Part shown: in pieces, positions 43,105 to 54,529 of the stretch
Layout: every line of letters starts with the position of its first letter
Numbering within the stretch: position 1 is the first letter of the stretch
Assembly (NCBI GenBank): GCA_963575745.1
Contig: CAUYUJ010001292.1
Span: 553,004-617,003, forward strand
Source of the DNA: Prorocentrum cordatum
Lineage: Eukaryota; Sar; Dinophyceae; Prorocentrales; Prorocentraceae
Length of the DNA: 64,000 bases
Reading direction: 5' to 3'
The notes under the pieces: generated by a model
Told to the model about the DNA's origin: nothing
The model's input: only the letters and a program-made list of their open reading frames with translations
Databases searched by the model: none
Program-made: the position numbers and the translations under genes

Positions 43105-43175
43105 ACACAGCACAGCACAGCACAGCACAGCACAGAACTACTCAGCACAACACAGCTCAACACAAGACACAACAC

Positions 43176-43219
<44 letters not shown>

Positions 43220-43232
43220 CGCACACACGCAC
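43105..43232. repeat. CAGCA / (AC)n microsatellite
   Basis: CAGCACAGCA units, CAACACAA units, then AC dinucleotides with GC interruptions. Confidence 0.95.
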
Positions 43233-44280
43233 ACACCATTCGGCTAGGCCCAGGGGTACCCCACGGACGACGTACCCCGAGTGATGTGTCGCGGTGGCCT
43301 CGGCGGCAGCGACGGCGTTCGCCAAACCCTGGCCTTTGAGCGTCCCGAGGTGGGAGCTGAGGCTCCTTCTCCAGGCAGCGTCTCTTCTGGGCTGCCTTCC
43401 CAGTCATGCGATGCCCTCGTGTTTTGGTGTTGTTCATTACCCCGTCCCCAGAAATCCCAGCCCTTTTAAGCCCTGCTTTTCCATCTCGAGTTGTCGTTTG
43501 GTGGTCCCGTGGCCCGGTGAGGACCCCCCATGCCAAGCATAGGGAAACAGTTTGTGTCGTGTTTTCTTCCACGACGCGAGGGAAGAGCATGCTACGGATA
43601 GAGTGGCATGAAAGCAACATGAATTGAATGGCTGTGGTGAAGTGGCTAGAATGCCCACCTCGAGGACCACTATAATGCGGATCCAGCCCCGCACCGCGCT
43701 GAAGACGATCATGAGTGCGAAGGCCCATGATGGTTCTTCTCCCCCAGACGAGACTTCCTGACGGTCTCGAAGTGGGTGCGAGGTGCCAATGGTGGCCGCT
43801 CTGTGTCCACCCCGTCCCACTCCCAGGGACTTCGCATCCCGCTATGATGGTAGGATGGGCATGCCGCACGCATGGCGCGAAGATGTATAAGGGGGGGGGC
43901 TTGGTCCGCGAGCTGCGCGCACGATGTCCTTGAGCCATTGCCGCCCCGCCTGCCACCACTTTTTCGTCGGAGGCGAGGCAGAGTTAGCTGCAACAGCACG
44001 AAAGCTAGACGGGGGTACCGTAAAGCGAATTGTGCCAGCGCGCAAGAGGGAAGAGGCAGAGGGGGCGGCCGCCGGAGGAGGGGGGGAAAGACAAGGCCAT
44101 TCAGAGGCGGAAGAATTCTCGCGTGAGTGGGCTGGCGCGGCCAGCCCCGCCAGCGGAGGCAGTGACAGCTGCCCCTCGTGCCACACATCCCGACCTGGCG
44201 CTGACCACGAACCCCGGCAGAGCTCGGCGGTCCCCAGACGGGGTGTGATTGTCGCCGCGGCCGCCGCCACCTCGCGGCAA
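43233..44280. other. No gene recognised
   Basis: A 273-codon minus-strand frame crosses this interval but starts inside the AC repeat and shows no family features. Confidence 0.45.
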
Positions 44281-44282
44281 CA

Positions 44283-44577
44283 TGCCTCCCCCTCCTCCTC
44301 CTCCTCCTCCTCCTCCTCCTCGCCCTCCTCTCCTCCTCCTCCTCCCTCCTCCTCCTCCTCCTCCTCCTCCCCCTCCCTCCTCCTCCTCCTCCTCCTCCTC
44401 TCCCTCCTGCTCCTCCCTCCTCCTCCTCCTCCTCCTCCTCCTCCCCTCCTCCTCCTCCTCCTCCTCCTCCTCCTCCTCCTCCTCCTCCTCCTCCCTCCTC
44501 CTCCTCCTCCTCCTCCTCCCTCCTGCTCCTCCTCCTCCTCCTCCTCCTCCTCCTCCTCCTCCTCCTCCTCCTCCCCC
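44283..44577. repeat. (CTC)n array
   Basis: About 295 bp of CTC triplets with CTCC slips; it yields long Pro/Ser/Leu frames on plus and Gly/Glu/Arg frames on minus. Confidence 0.97.
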
Positions 44578-45374
44578 ATGCATGGAAAGGCGCGGAGGAA
44601 GGGGGGCGCCGACACAGAGCAAGATACCAAGCTGGCAAGTGGCACAGCCACCTCGCGGTCCCTCTGAACCTGCGCGTATGTTGCTCAGCCTCGGATCCCT
44701 TACGCTCCTAGGCGTTGGAACCACTGACTTCTACAATCCCACATGTCGAATTCAATGAAGAAGTTGGAGTGTGAATGCATATGATCGCCCTTCTGGACAG
44801 CACGAACCTCTCTGGGTCCTTCTGTCCAACGTGAACCTCTCTGATGGCCTCGACATGGGCGCGAGGTGCCTAATTATGTGTCCCCTCCTCGGGGGCAACG
44901 AACTCTGCACATTCGCCGATCTTGGCCAGGCCCACCCTGGGCCCAGCAGGATCGGCGCACGCGCCCTCCCGGACAAGGCAGGAGGGCGCGTGCCCCGCTC
45001 CTGGGCTCAAGCATGGGCCCGGCCAGCAGCCGTGCACGTGCCTCGCTCCCTCGATCTCCTCGGCCTCGGCAGCGCTCGGACGTGCGCATGGTTCCTTCGG
45101 CGAGGACACTTGAGGAGCACCCTTGATCATCTGGCGAAAAAGCCACGCACGAACCCCAGCAACAAAAAGCACCGGGAAGGGACGTCCGAGCGATGGCGAG
45201 CGGCCCTCTCCCGGCTTGTCCGGGCGCAGCGCCGGGCCGCGCCGCGAGCGGGGCCGCCCCGGTGGCCACGGCGCGGCGGCGCGCGTTTCCCGAGCAGCGG
45301 AGCGGGCCATGGGGGGGAAGCGGACATCGGGCGCGGTCGTCGGGCAGGGCCTCCTCGGAGGCCCCCTCCCCCAG
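44578..45374. other. No gene recognised; short foldback at 44918-44965
   Basis: CGCCGATCTTGGCCAGGCCC … GGATCGGCG is the second copy of the hairpin at 26803. The rest is GC-rich without coding evidence. Confidence 0.45.
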
Positions 45375-45534
45375 TACCAGCCTCGAGCGATCCCTGTCCC
45401 CAAGATTGACGCGCCACAAAGGCGATGACTATCTCAGGGAGTCGCCCTCGAAAAAAAGATAAAGGAATCGCTGAGATTGACACCGTGAGGAGGAGGTGCC
45501 CAGCATAGGGATAGGGATACGTTCCAGGCTGGTA
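45375..45534. mobile_element. TA-flanked MITE, family D, copy 2
   Basis: Ends CCAGCCTCGAGCGATCCCTG and, inward from the right, CCAGCCTGGAACGTATCCCT, flanked by TA at 45375-45376 and 45533-45534. The interior AAGATTGACGCGCCA…GGCGATGAC matches 24328-24350. Confidence 0.75.
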
Positions 45535-45915
45535 CACCCCACGGGGGGCGCGGCGGGAGAGCGCACTGGGGGGCGGCGGCGCCGCGCGCCGCGCGCCGCG
45601 CGGCGAGGGGGGGGGGTGCGGGGGCGGGGGCCGGCTGGCCCAGGGGGCACCCCTTCGGGGAGCCCGCGCCGCGCCACCATGAGCCTGTTTTTTTTGAGAT
45701 TCCGGCAAGGTGACCCCTGAGGGCGCTCGCCCCCTCCCCCCCCCCTCGCCCCTCTGCGAGCGAACGCCAGCGCGCAAGTGCCTTTCGACTTGCGTGATCT
45801 CCGTACGTGCAAGTCGTTTGCGGCCTGCCTGAGGTTCCGTCCCACCCCTCCCGTCCATGCAAGTAAACTTGCCGAGGTTCAAAAAAGCAGGCTCCAAAAA
45901 CGCCACACAGTGGAG
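45535..45915. other. GC-rich spacer
   Basis: GCGCGCCGCGCGCC and C-run stretches; no gene. Confidence 0.5.
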
Positions 45916-46084
45916 GCCCATGCCCAGAAACACCCTGCTTGCCTCCAGGGTGCCCTGGGTTTCAAGGGTTTCGATGGTTCTGCCACTGCTGTGGAAGGCG
46001 CGACGTTCCCGCACCAAAAATCGACGGACGCCCTGGGGTTTCATGGTTGGGTTTCTTGTGGAATGTTTCTTGTGGACTGGCCTC
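45916..46084. repeat. Dispersed block, family B, copy 4
   Basis: CCTCCAGGGTGCCCTGGGTT and GGCGCGACGTTCCCGC; an empty site for the insertion seen at 42695. Confidence 0.8.
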
Positions 46085-46095
46085 CACTGTAACTT

Positions 46096-46322
46096 TCGAC
46101 GCTCCGCACGGATTCCTTGGATCGGCGCTGGGCCCCTCCTGGCGGCGCCTCCAGCGCCGCATCCGGCGCGCTCCGCGCGCCGGGGAGGGGGGTCCATCGC
46201 AGACCCAAGACTTCCGCGCGGAGCGCCACAAGTTTTGTTTGTGCCGTTTGCGGCGGCGCCGGAGGCGCGCCAGGGAGGGGGGTCCAGCGCAGATCCAAGA
46301 GATCCGCGCGGAGAGCCAAAAG
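46096..46322. mobile_element. Foldback element, family A, two tandem or nested copies
   Basis: Arms GACGCTCCGCACGGATTCCT … CCGCGCGGAGCGCCACAAG, then a second right arm GATCCGCGCGGAGAGCCAAA after another GGCGGCGCCGGAGGC loop. Confidence 0.65.
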
Positions 46323-46482
46323 TTTATGTTTGTACCGTTGTTTCTTCCTTTAGATTTGCGAAGCCTACCCCTGTGGGTCCAATCGACGCTGTGGTATCGG
46401 GCGCCCCCGCCAGGCTTCACCTGGCTGCAGACCTCCGCGGGGATCCTGAGCCCGCAGGGATCCGCAGCAGGGATCCGCAGGG

Positions 46483-46587
46483 TCAAGTCGGGCATGTCCC
46501 TCCACAGGAGGAACATTCAAACATAGTTGTTTGACACGCTTTCGATTTTCGTCCAAAATCCGTTGGTAGGACGACACGCCCGACCCA
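46483..46587. mobile_element. MITE, family G, copy 1
   Basis: Inverted ends TCAAGTCGGGCATGTCCCTC and, from the right, TGGGTCGGGCGTGTCGTCCT; 105 bp. Sister of 62066-62222. Confidence 0.65.
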
Positions 46588-47450
46588 AAGGTAGGTTTCG
46601 CACGCGGTTGCCTACTCTGGCCGCGAGAGGCGGTCTTGGAGACTACGTTCAGAGCGGCATCCCTTCTGCGCCCCGAAGGACCCGATGTTGAAGGAGTATC
46701 TCCTGGACGACGAGCACGGTGCCACCGTCATCGCCACGGATCACGTCCTCGCCGCTCTGATCGCTGCCGCCAGGCCCCTCCACTTGCCGTGCCCCCCTGG
46801 CGCTGCTTGCCCGCCTCGACTCGCATGCATGTTGTGGCAGCGGCGCGACCTCCTGGGGAGATGTCGACGTGCTCATGTGGCGGCTCTCGGGTGCGGGCGC
46901 CCTCTCCTCGTCCCCAGCGCTCGACAGAGCGCGGAGGCAGCAGCAGCGATCTCCCCCCCCCCCCGCATGGACGACGGACGAGCCGGGAGGAGGCGGAAGG
47001 ACGACGAGGAGAGGGCTGTACGCTCAGCAGCAGCAGTCCAGTTAGCTTGGGCCCCGCGGAGGTGAGGTGCCTTGGCGCCTGCCATGAGATGGCCGCTGTG
47101 ATACGCCAGCGTGCGTGGGGGTAAGTGCCAAGCGTGCGGGCCGTGATGCTTATGGCCAGGTGGGCGGTACTGATGCCAGTGTGCGTTATCAAAAGTGGTC
47201 GTATATTCTTGAGTCGCATCTGATCTACGGTCCTCCTCCCCCTGCTACTGTGGCTTACTGTTTTCGAAATCTTCTCGACATCCTTCGTCGTCCTCCTCCC
47301 CTCCCTACCTCTCGTTTCTGCCTCCCTTACCTGCCTTCACCGGTTCGGAAAGACTACACAACTGCTCTCCCCGATCTGGGAGGTGGCAGCACCATAAGTA
47401 TACGGGAGGGTGGACGCCCCTGCCACTTGCAGTATCAATAACCGTAGACA
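46588..47450. other. No gene recognised
   Basis: Several frames of 70-160 codons on both strands, none with family features. A G/A-rich stretch lies at 46950-47020. Confidence 0.45.
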
Positions 47451-47451
47451 C

Positions 47452-47631
47452 GCTAACGGCGATGTAGTTAACAGCAATGTAGGTTTCGGTATTGTGGGAA
47501 CTCGTGGCTCGTGCTTTCCCAAAGTTCGCTGTGTCGTTTTCGCTCGACACGTTTGCATGCTGGCGATGTTGGAACGTGTGATTCGTGATTTCCTACACCC
47601 AACACCATCGTTAAGCAACATCGCCGTTAGC
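47452..47631. mobile_element. MITE, family H, with GCTAACGGCGATGT termini
   Basis: A 14-bp perfect inverted repeat GCTAACGGCGATGT, extended by (A/T)G(C)TTAAC. 180 bp, AT-richer than its surroundings, no coding capacity. Confidence 0.75.
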
Positions 47632-47727
47632 TTGGCCATGTACTAAGCAGTATGACAGTGATTGTTTTATCCCCAAACAGTGCTTGCACTTAGAATACTT
47701 ATTTCTGTTCTAAGGAACTGGGCCTGT

Positions 47728-47985
47728 CTGGTGGTCTGTCGGCTCTGTTGTCGCCGTCGCCGCCTCGTCGCCGTCCGTCGTCTGGGCCTGTCTCGCGGTC
47801 TGGCGGCTATGTTGTCGCCGTCGCCTCCTCCCCCTCTGTCGTCTGGGCGTGTCTCGCGGTCTGGCTGCTATGTTGTCGCCGTCGCCGCTCCGTCGACGCT
47901 TTGTCGCCGCCCTTCGTCTGGGCCTGTCTGGCGGACTGGCGACAATGTTGTCGCCGTCGCTGCCCCGCCGCCGCTTCACAAGGTG
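47728..47985. repeat. About 66-bp tandem repeat (TATGTTGTCGCCGTCGCC)
   Basis: Four units of GTCTGGGCCTGTCTCGCGG and TGTTGTCGCCGTCGC. Confidence 0.85.
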
Positions 47986-48099
47986 ATCTTCTCTAAAAAG
48001 GAATTGGGATCCACCACCCCCCCGAGGCCAGAATTATCCGGCCGCCTTGGGGATGTGCAGTATACATACGATTGTGCCCCACTGTTCATTCGAAGTACG

Positions 48100-49810
48100 A
48101 TGTCATATGATCCCCGCCAAACCGGTACCGACCCCCCCCCTTCATCCCTGGCAGAACAGATAATGCGCCCGCATTTGTTCATCAGCAAAGATTTTGTCAA
48201 GAATCCCTTGCCACCAAAAGGGCGAAGTGTCGCAGCGCGGGCATCCTGCAATCTTTTGCAAACGCCCAGCTTCGCAAGGGTTTCGTGTCCAGAAAACATA
48301 GGTAAACACAAAACTATAGCTCGCAACCCGAATTTTCAAAAAAGTCTGCGCTCGCGCTCTTCCGAATGCGAAGAAGGACCATAAGTGTTCAGCATGTTTA
48401 CGACATGCGTCCAAACGTGCCGTTCGCGCGCTCATGTCGCAATCACTTGAACGCCCTTGCGCGCGTGCTGCCCCAAGAACAGCAAATGGGACGAACTGCA
48501 CGCGCGCACGTCGCTTGAACGCCCTTGCGCGCGTGCTGTCCCAGGAACAGCACACGGGACGAAGTGCACGCGCGCACGTCGTCGCGTGCACATTCCAGAA
48601 TCTTTCAACAAACCTTGAGTTTTGCCCAGATTTGGAAATCGAGCGCCACGAAAACATATGAAAAGCGATTGGGTCGCACCAGGGATATTCCAAAAAGCCG
48701 GCGCAGGCACTCAGCACGCTCATCAATTGCTACCAGACGTGCCTCCCGCGCGCACATGTCGAGATCATTCGAAAGCCCTTGCTCGCGTTCTGGGGGGGCA
48801 CGATCCCTGTCAAATAAATCCCGTGCGGGCCTTTCGCGCGCGTCGGCAGTAGGCGCACGTCGATTACTTGTCAAAGCTTTGATCACCGACGCGAGGACAA
48901 CATCATCGTCATCGGCGTGATCAGCGTCGGCGCCGTCATTGCCCTTGCCGTCGTCATTGTCGCCGTCGTCACTAGCATCGCTAGTATCATCGGCGTGTCT
49001 GCAGTTGTCGACATCGCCACGGTACCGCGCCCGCCCGAGTCAGGGACTCGCACTACTGCGCCCGCGCGCCAGCGCGGCCTGCGATTCGCGTTGGGAAGTT
49101 CCCAGCCAAACCAGTACCGTCACCCCTCCCTTCTTCCTTTCAAAAGAGTGCACAATGCGCGCGCACTTGACCATCTGCAAAGATTTTGTTAGTAGTCTTT
49201 GCCGCCAACAGGGCGAAATGCGCGAGTGCGCGTCGTCGCGCACGCATGCCGGAATTCATCAAAAACACCCAGTCTCGCCCGTTGTTCGAAATCGAGTGTC
49301 CCGCAAACATACGGCAAGACACATTGGTGTCGCAACCCGAATTGCCAATAACAAAAAACGCAACGTTCGCGCTCTTGCGAATTCTCAAGAAAACGATCCG
49401 TGTTCTCGTTAACATGCTCATCAAGTGTTTCCGAACGGGGCTTTCACACGCGCATGTCGAAATCTTCCGAACGCCCGTGCGCGCGTTCTCGGGGGCACGG
49501 TCCCTGCCAAGGAACACCATGCGGGCCTTTCGCGCGTGTCGGCCGCGCGCACATGTCGAAATCCTTCATAATGTTGCATCACCAACGCGAGGACGCTACT
49601 GTTGTCATCGGCGTGATCAGCGTCGGCTCCGCCAGTGCCCTTGTCGTCGTCATTGTCGCCGTCGTCACTGGCATCGCTGCACCGCGTCTGCTATTGTCGA
49701 CACCGCCATGGTACCGCGCCCGCCCGAGCCAGGCACTCGCACTAATGCACCCGCGCGCCAGCTCGGTCTGCGAGACGCGTGGGGAAGTTCCCTGCGGCCA
49801 TCGCCACAGC
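48100..49810. repeat. Duplicated about 1-kb segment, family I (copies 1 and 2)
   Basis: GCAAAGATTTTGT-A-G-A-TC with GCCAC/CAAAAGGGCGAA at 48187 is repeated at 49179. The GGCGTGATCAGCGTCGGC … GTCGTCATTGTCGCCGTCGT part at 48915 recurs at 49610 and, diverged, at 58917. A 67-bp tandem (GAACGCCCTTGCGCGCGTGCT) lies at 48448-48575. Apparent hydrophobic Val/Ile frames come from GTCGTC triplets. Confidence 0.65.
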
Positions 49811-50016
49811 GGCCGCGTCGTTCGCGCCCGACCAATTGGCCTCTCTGCGCGCGAGTTTGCGCGCGCTCGCGCGGCCGCAGCGATGCACCAGCCAGCGCCC
49901 AGCTGCCGCCGCATGTGTGTTGTACGCCAGGTTACGGGCGGGTGGGCGGGGTGATTGCGCGAGCAGCCGGGGTGGCAATTCATTGCAATCACGCACGAAC
50001 TGCGCCACACCTTATT

Positions 50017-52092
50017 ACCTAACAGCGTAGACTGATAGGTTTCTAGTTGACTCAAAAGAGCTCACAGATCACTCCACAGGGGGGTCCGGGCAGGCGTTGG
50101 GAGTTGCCGGCCGGCAGGGTGCCGGGCCTGTGCCGGGCTCGTTTTTCACCAACAGTCACACACTTCGTGCTCGTCGACCTCTCAGAACCCCATTCCCAGG
50201 CCACATTCTGAATAACCGGATGCAACAGTCACACACTTGGTGCTCCTTGACCTCCCAGAACTCCATTCCCGGGCCACATTCTGAATGCCCGGAGCCAACT
50301 GTAGGCCACTTCGTGCTCTTCGACTTCCCAGAACTCCATTCCCGGGCCACATTTTGGATGCCCGGAGCCAACTGTAGGCCACTTCGTGCTCTTCTACTTC
50401 CCAGAACTCCATTCCCGGGCCACATTTTGGATGCCCGGAGCCAACTGTAGGCCACTTCGTGGTGTTCGAGTTCCCAGAACTCCATTCCTGGGCATGATTT
50501 TGAATGCCCGGAGCCAACTGTGATTTTGTTCCCAAACTTCCATTTCGTGTTCTTCGATTCCCAGAAATGCTTCCTGAGGCGGGCTGCTGAGGCAGGCTGA
50601 TGCTGAGGCTGAGGCAGGCTGAGGCTGAAGGCAGAGGCTGAGGACGAGGCTGAAGGCAGACTGAGGCTGAGGCTGAAGCAGGCTGAGGCTGAGGCTGAGG
50701 CAGGCTGAGGCTGAGGCTGAGGCAGGCTGATGCTGAGGCAGGCTGAGGCTGAGGCTGAGGCTGAGGCTGATGCAGGCTGAGGCTGAGGCAGGCTGAGGCT
50801 GAGGCCGAGGCTGAAGGCAGACTGAGGCTGAGGCTGAAGCAGGCTGAGGCTGAGGCTGAGGCAGGCTGAGGCTGAGGCTGAGGCAGGCTGATGCTGAGGC
50901 AGGCTGAGGCTGAGGCTGAGGCTGATGCAGGCTGAGGCTGAGGCAGGCTGAGGCTGAGGCCGAGGCTGAAGGCAGACTGAGGCTGAGGCTGCAGGCAGGC
51001 TGAGGCTGAGGCTGAGGCAGGCTGAGGCTGAGGCTGAGGCAGGCTGATGCTGAGGAGGCTGAGGCTGAGGCTGATGCAGGCCGAGGCTGAGGCAGGCTGA
51101 GGCTGAGGCCGAGGCTGAAGGCAGACTGAGGCTGAGGCTGAAGCAGGCTGAGGCTGAGGCTGAGGCTGAGGCTGAGGCTGAGGCTGAGGCAGGCTGAGGC
51201 TGAGGCTGAGGCTGATGCAGGCTGAGGCTGAGGCAGGCTGAGGCTGAGGCCGAGGCTGAAGGCAGACTGAGGCTGAGGCTGAAGCAGGCTGAGGCTGAGG
51301 CTGAGGCAGGCTGAGGCTGAGGCTGAGGCAGGCTGATGCTGAGGCAGGCTGAGGCTGAGGCTGAGGCTGAGGCAGGCTGAGGCTGAGGCAGGCTGAGGCT
51401 GAGGCCGAGGCTGCAGGCAAACTCAGGCTGAGGCTGAAGCAGGCTGAGGCTGAGGCTGAGGCAGGCTGAGGCTGAGGCTGAGGCTGAGGCAGGCTGATGC
51501 TGAGGCAGGCTGTGGCTGAGGCTGAGGCTGATGCAGGCTGAGGGTGAGGCAGGCTGAGGCTGAGGCCGAGGCCGACGGCAGACTGAGGCTGAGGCTGAAG
51601 CAGGCTGAGGCTGAGGCAGAGGCAGGCTGAGGCTGAGGCTGAGGCAGGCTGATGCTGAGGCAGGCTGAGGCTGAGGCTGAGGCTGATGCAGGGTGAGGCT
51701 GAGGCAGGCTGAGGCCGAGGCTGAAGGCAGACTGATGTTGAGGCTGAAGCAGGCTGAGGGCGAGGCTGAGGCAGGCTGAGGCTGATGCAGGCTGAGGGTG
51801 AGGCTGAGGCAGGCTGAGGCCGAGGCTGAAGGCAGACTGATGTTGAGGCTGAAGCAGGCTGAGGGCGAGGCTGAGGCAGGCTGAGGCTGAGGCAGGCTGA
51901 GGCTGAGGCTGAGGCAGGCTGAGGCTGAGGCTGTGACTGCGACTGCTGTTGCCACTGCGACTGCCATTGCGAATGCGACCGCGACTGCGAGAACAGCAGA
52001 ATTCTCCAACAGGATTCTTATCTGAATCTTAAGGGGAATGCTTCCAGATATGCTCCTACACATCGCTGTTAGGTTGCTTTGCCGGGATAATT
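50017..52092. mobile_element. Composite minisatellite element J1
   Basis: Starts ACCTAACAGCGTAGACTGAT and ends CGCTGTTAGGTTGCTTTGCC plus GGGATAATT; ACCTAACAGCG/CGCTGTTAGGT are 11-bp inverted ends. The interior holds 73-bp units (GGCCACTTCGTGCTCTTCGA) at 50165-50560. Next is a 1.35-kb GAGGCTGAGGCAGGCTGA minisatellite, and then a TGCGACTGCGAGAACAGCAG tail. The flanks CACACCTTATT and TTTCTT-CTGAGAAGAAATTC are found joined at 56865-56898, so the boundaries are supported by an empty site. The 690-codon Ser/Ala/Leu frame is a minisatellite artefact. Confidence 0.8.
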
Positions 52093-52189
52093 TTTCTTTC
52101 TGAGAAGAAATTCTTTTACGCTTCGCGTATCCCCACCAGCCCATCTCACAGCAGCAACTCTTGCGAAGCATGCCGACAGTCGTGTTTTT

Positions 52190-53228
52190 ACCTAACAGCG
52201 TAGACTGATAGGTTTCTAGTTGACTCAAAAGAGCTCACAGATCACTCCACAGGGGGGTCCGGGCAGGCGTTGGGAGTTGCCGGCCGGGCCTGTGCCGGGC
52301 TCGTTTTTCACCAACAGTCACACACTTCGTGCTCGTCGACCTCTCAGAACCCCATTCCCAGGCCACATTCTGAATAACCGGATGCAACAGTCACACACTT
52401 CGTGCTCTTCGACCTCCCAGAACTCCATTCCCGGGCCACATTCGGAATGCCCGGAGCCAACTGTAGGCCACTTCGTGCTCTTCGAGTTCCCAGAACTCCA
52501 TTCCCGGGCCACATTTTGGATGCCCGGAGCCAACTGTAGGCCACTTCGTGGTCTTCGAGTTCCCAGAACTCCATTCCCGGGCCACATTTTGGATGCCCGG
52601 AGCCAACTGTAGGCCACTTCGTGGTCTTCGAGTTCCCAGAACTCCATTCCTGGGCATGATTTTGAATGCCCGGAGCCAACTGTAGGCCACTTCGTGTTCT
52701 TCGAGTTCCCAGAATTCCATTCCCGGGCCACATTTTGAATGCTGAAGGCTGAGGCTGAGGCTGAAGGCAGGCTGAGGCTGAGGCAGGCTGAGGCTGAGGC
52801 CGAGGCTGAAGGCAGACTGAGGCTGAGGCTGAAGCAGGCTGAGGCTGAGGCTGAGGCAGGCTGAGGCTGAGGCTGAGGCAGGCTGATGCTGAGGCAGGCT
52901 GAGGCTGAGGCTGAGGCTGATGCAGGCTGAGGCTGAGGCAGCCTGAGGCTGAGGCCGAGGCTGAAGGCAGACTGAGGCTGAGGCTGAAGCAGGCTGAGGC
53001 TGAGGCTGAGGCAGGCTGAGGCTGAGGCAGGCTGAGGCTGAGGCTGAGGCAGGCTGAGGCAGAGGCTGTGACTGTGACTGCCGTTGCCACTGCGACTGTC
53101 ATCGCGAATGCGACTACGACTGCGAGAACAGCAGAATTCTACAACTGGATTCTCATCTGAATCTTAAGGGGAATGCTTCCAGATATGCTCCTACACATCG
53201 CTGTTAGGTTGCTTTGCCGGGATAATTT
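52190..53228. mobile_element. Composite minisatellite element J2
   Basis: Same ends as J1 (ACCTAACAGCG at 52190, CGCTGTTAGGT at 53199-53209, GGGATAATTT). It has six 73-bp units and a short (320-bp) GAGGCT minisatellite. It lies 97 bp after J1. Confidence 0.8.
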
Positions 53229-54400
53229 ACCTAACAGCGAAGACTGATAGGTTTCTAGTGGTGTCAAAAGAGAGCAGCACATTACTTCAACATTACTGCA
53301 ACATTACTCCACAGGGGGGTCTGGGCAGCCGTTGGGGGCAGTTGGGGGGGAGTTGGGGGGCTGTTGGGGTTTGCCGGCGGGGATCGTTTTTCGCATACAG
53401 TCACACACTTCGTGCCCACTTCGTGCTCTTCGATTTCCCAGAACTCCATTCCCGGGCCACATTTTGGATGCCCGGAGCCAACTGTAGGCCACTTCGTGCT
53501 CTTCGATTTCCCAGAACTCCATTCGGGCCACATTTTGGATGCCCGGAGCCAACTGTAGGCCACTTCGTGCTCTTCGATTTCCCAGAACTCCATTCCCGGG
53601 CCACATTTTGGATGCCCGGAGCCAACTGTAGGCCACTTCGTGCTCTTCGAGTTCCCAGAACTCCATTCCCGGGCCACATTTTGAATGCCCGGAGCCAACT
53701 GTAGGCCACTTCGTGGTCTTCGAGTTCCCAGAATTCCATTTGGGCATGATTTTGAATGCCCGGAGCCAACTGTAGGCCACTTCGTGTTCTTCGAGTTCCC
53801 AGAATTAGGCTGAAGGCAGACTGAGGCTGAGGCTGAAGCAGGCTGAGGCTGAGGCTGAGGCAGGCTGAGGCTGAGGCAGGCTGATGCTGAGGCAGGCTGA
53901 GGCTGAGGCTGAGGCTGATGCAGGCTGAGGCTGAGGCAGGCTGAGGCTGAGGCCGAGGCTGAAGGCAGACTGAGGCTGAGGCTGAAGCAGGCTGAGGCTG
54001 AGGCTGAGGCAGGCTGAGGCTGAGGCTGAGGCAGGCTGATGCTGAGGCAGGCTGAGGCTGAGGCTGAGGCTGATGCAGGCTGAGGCTGAGGCAGGCTGAG
54101 GCTGAGGCCGAGGCTGAAGGCAGACTGAGGCTGAGGCTGAGGCTGAGGCTGAGGCTGAGGCTGAGGCTGAGGCTGAGGCAGGCTGGCTGAGGCTGAGGCT
54201 GAGGCTGAGGCTGAGGCTGAGGCAGGCTGAGGCTGAGGCTGTGACTGCGACTGCCGTTGCCCGCTGCGACTGTCATCGCGAATGCGACTACGACTGCGAG
54301 AACAGCAGAATTCTACAACTGGATTCTCATCCGAATCTTAAGGGGAATGCTTCCAGATATGCTCCTACACATCGATGTTAGGTTGCTTTGCCGGGATAAT
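53229..54400. mobile_element. Composite minisatellite element J3
   Basis: Follows J2 without a gap. Left end ACCTAACAGCGAAGACTGAT, right end CGATGTTAGGTTGCTTTGCC plus GGGATAAT. The left part has extra CAACATTACTGCAACATTAC, then six 73-bp units and 430 bp of GAGGCT repeats. Confidence 0.8.
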
Positions 54401-54529
54401 CAGGCGTGTGTCCGCTTGGCCCCGCATATCTCCCCTGTTCCTCCTTCCTCCCGCCTCCTTGTACATCCTCCTTGTGGGGGGAGCGGGAGAAGGACGAGGC
54501 GGAGGAGGAGGGAGAGAAAGCGCTCCTCG

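Noticed and set aside
44990-45015. GGGCTCAAG on the plus strand as a second spliced-leader relict
   Set aside because: Only the last eight bases match; upstream sequence is unrelated and no coding frame follows.
48917-49020. Membrane protein suggested by hydrophobic Val/Ile/Ala frames
   Set aside because: Hydrophobicity arises from GTCGTC/GCCGTC triplets inside a duplicated repeat; the third copy simply has a CAT array there.
50156-52228. A 690-codon Ser/Ala/Leu-rich minus-strand open frame and similar frames at 52344-53102 and 53401-54276
   Set aside because: They follow the 6-bp GAGGCT minisatellite and 73-bp units; the period gives open frames without selection, and no non-repetitive coding sequence is attached.
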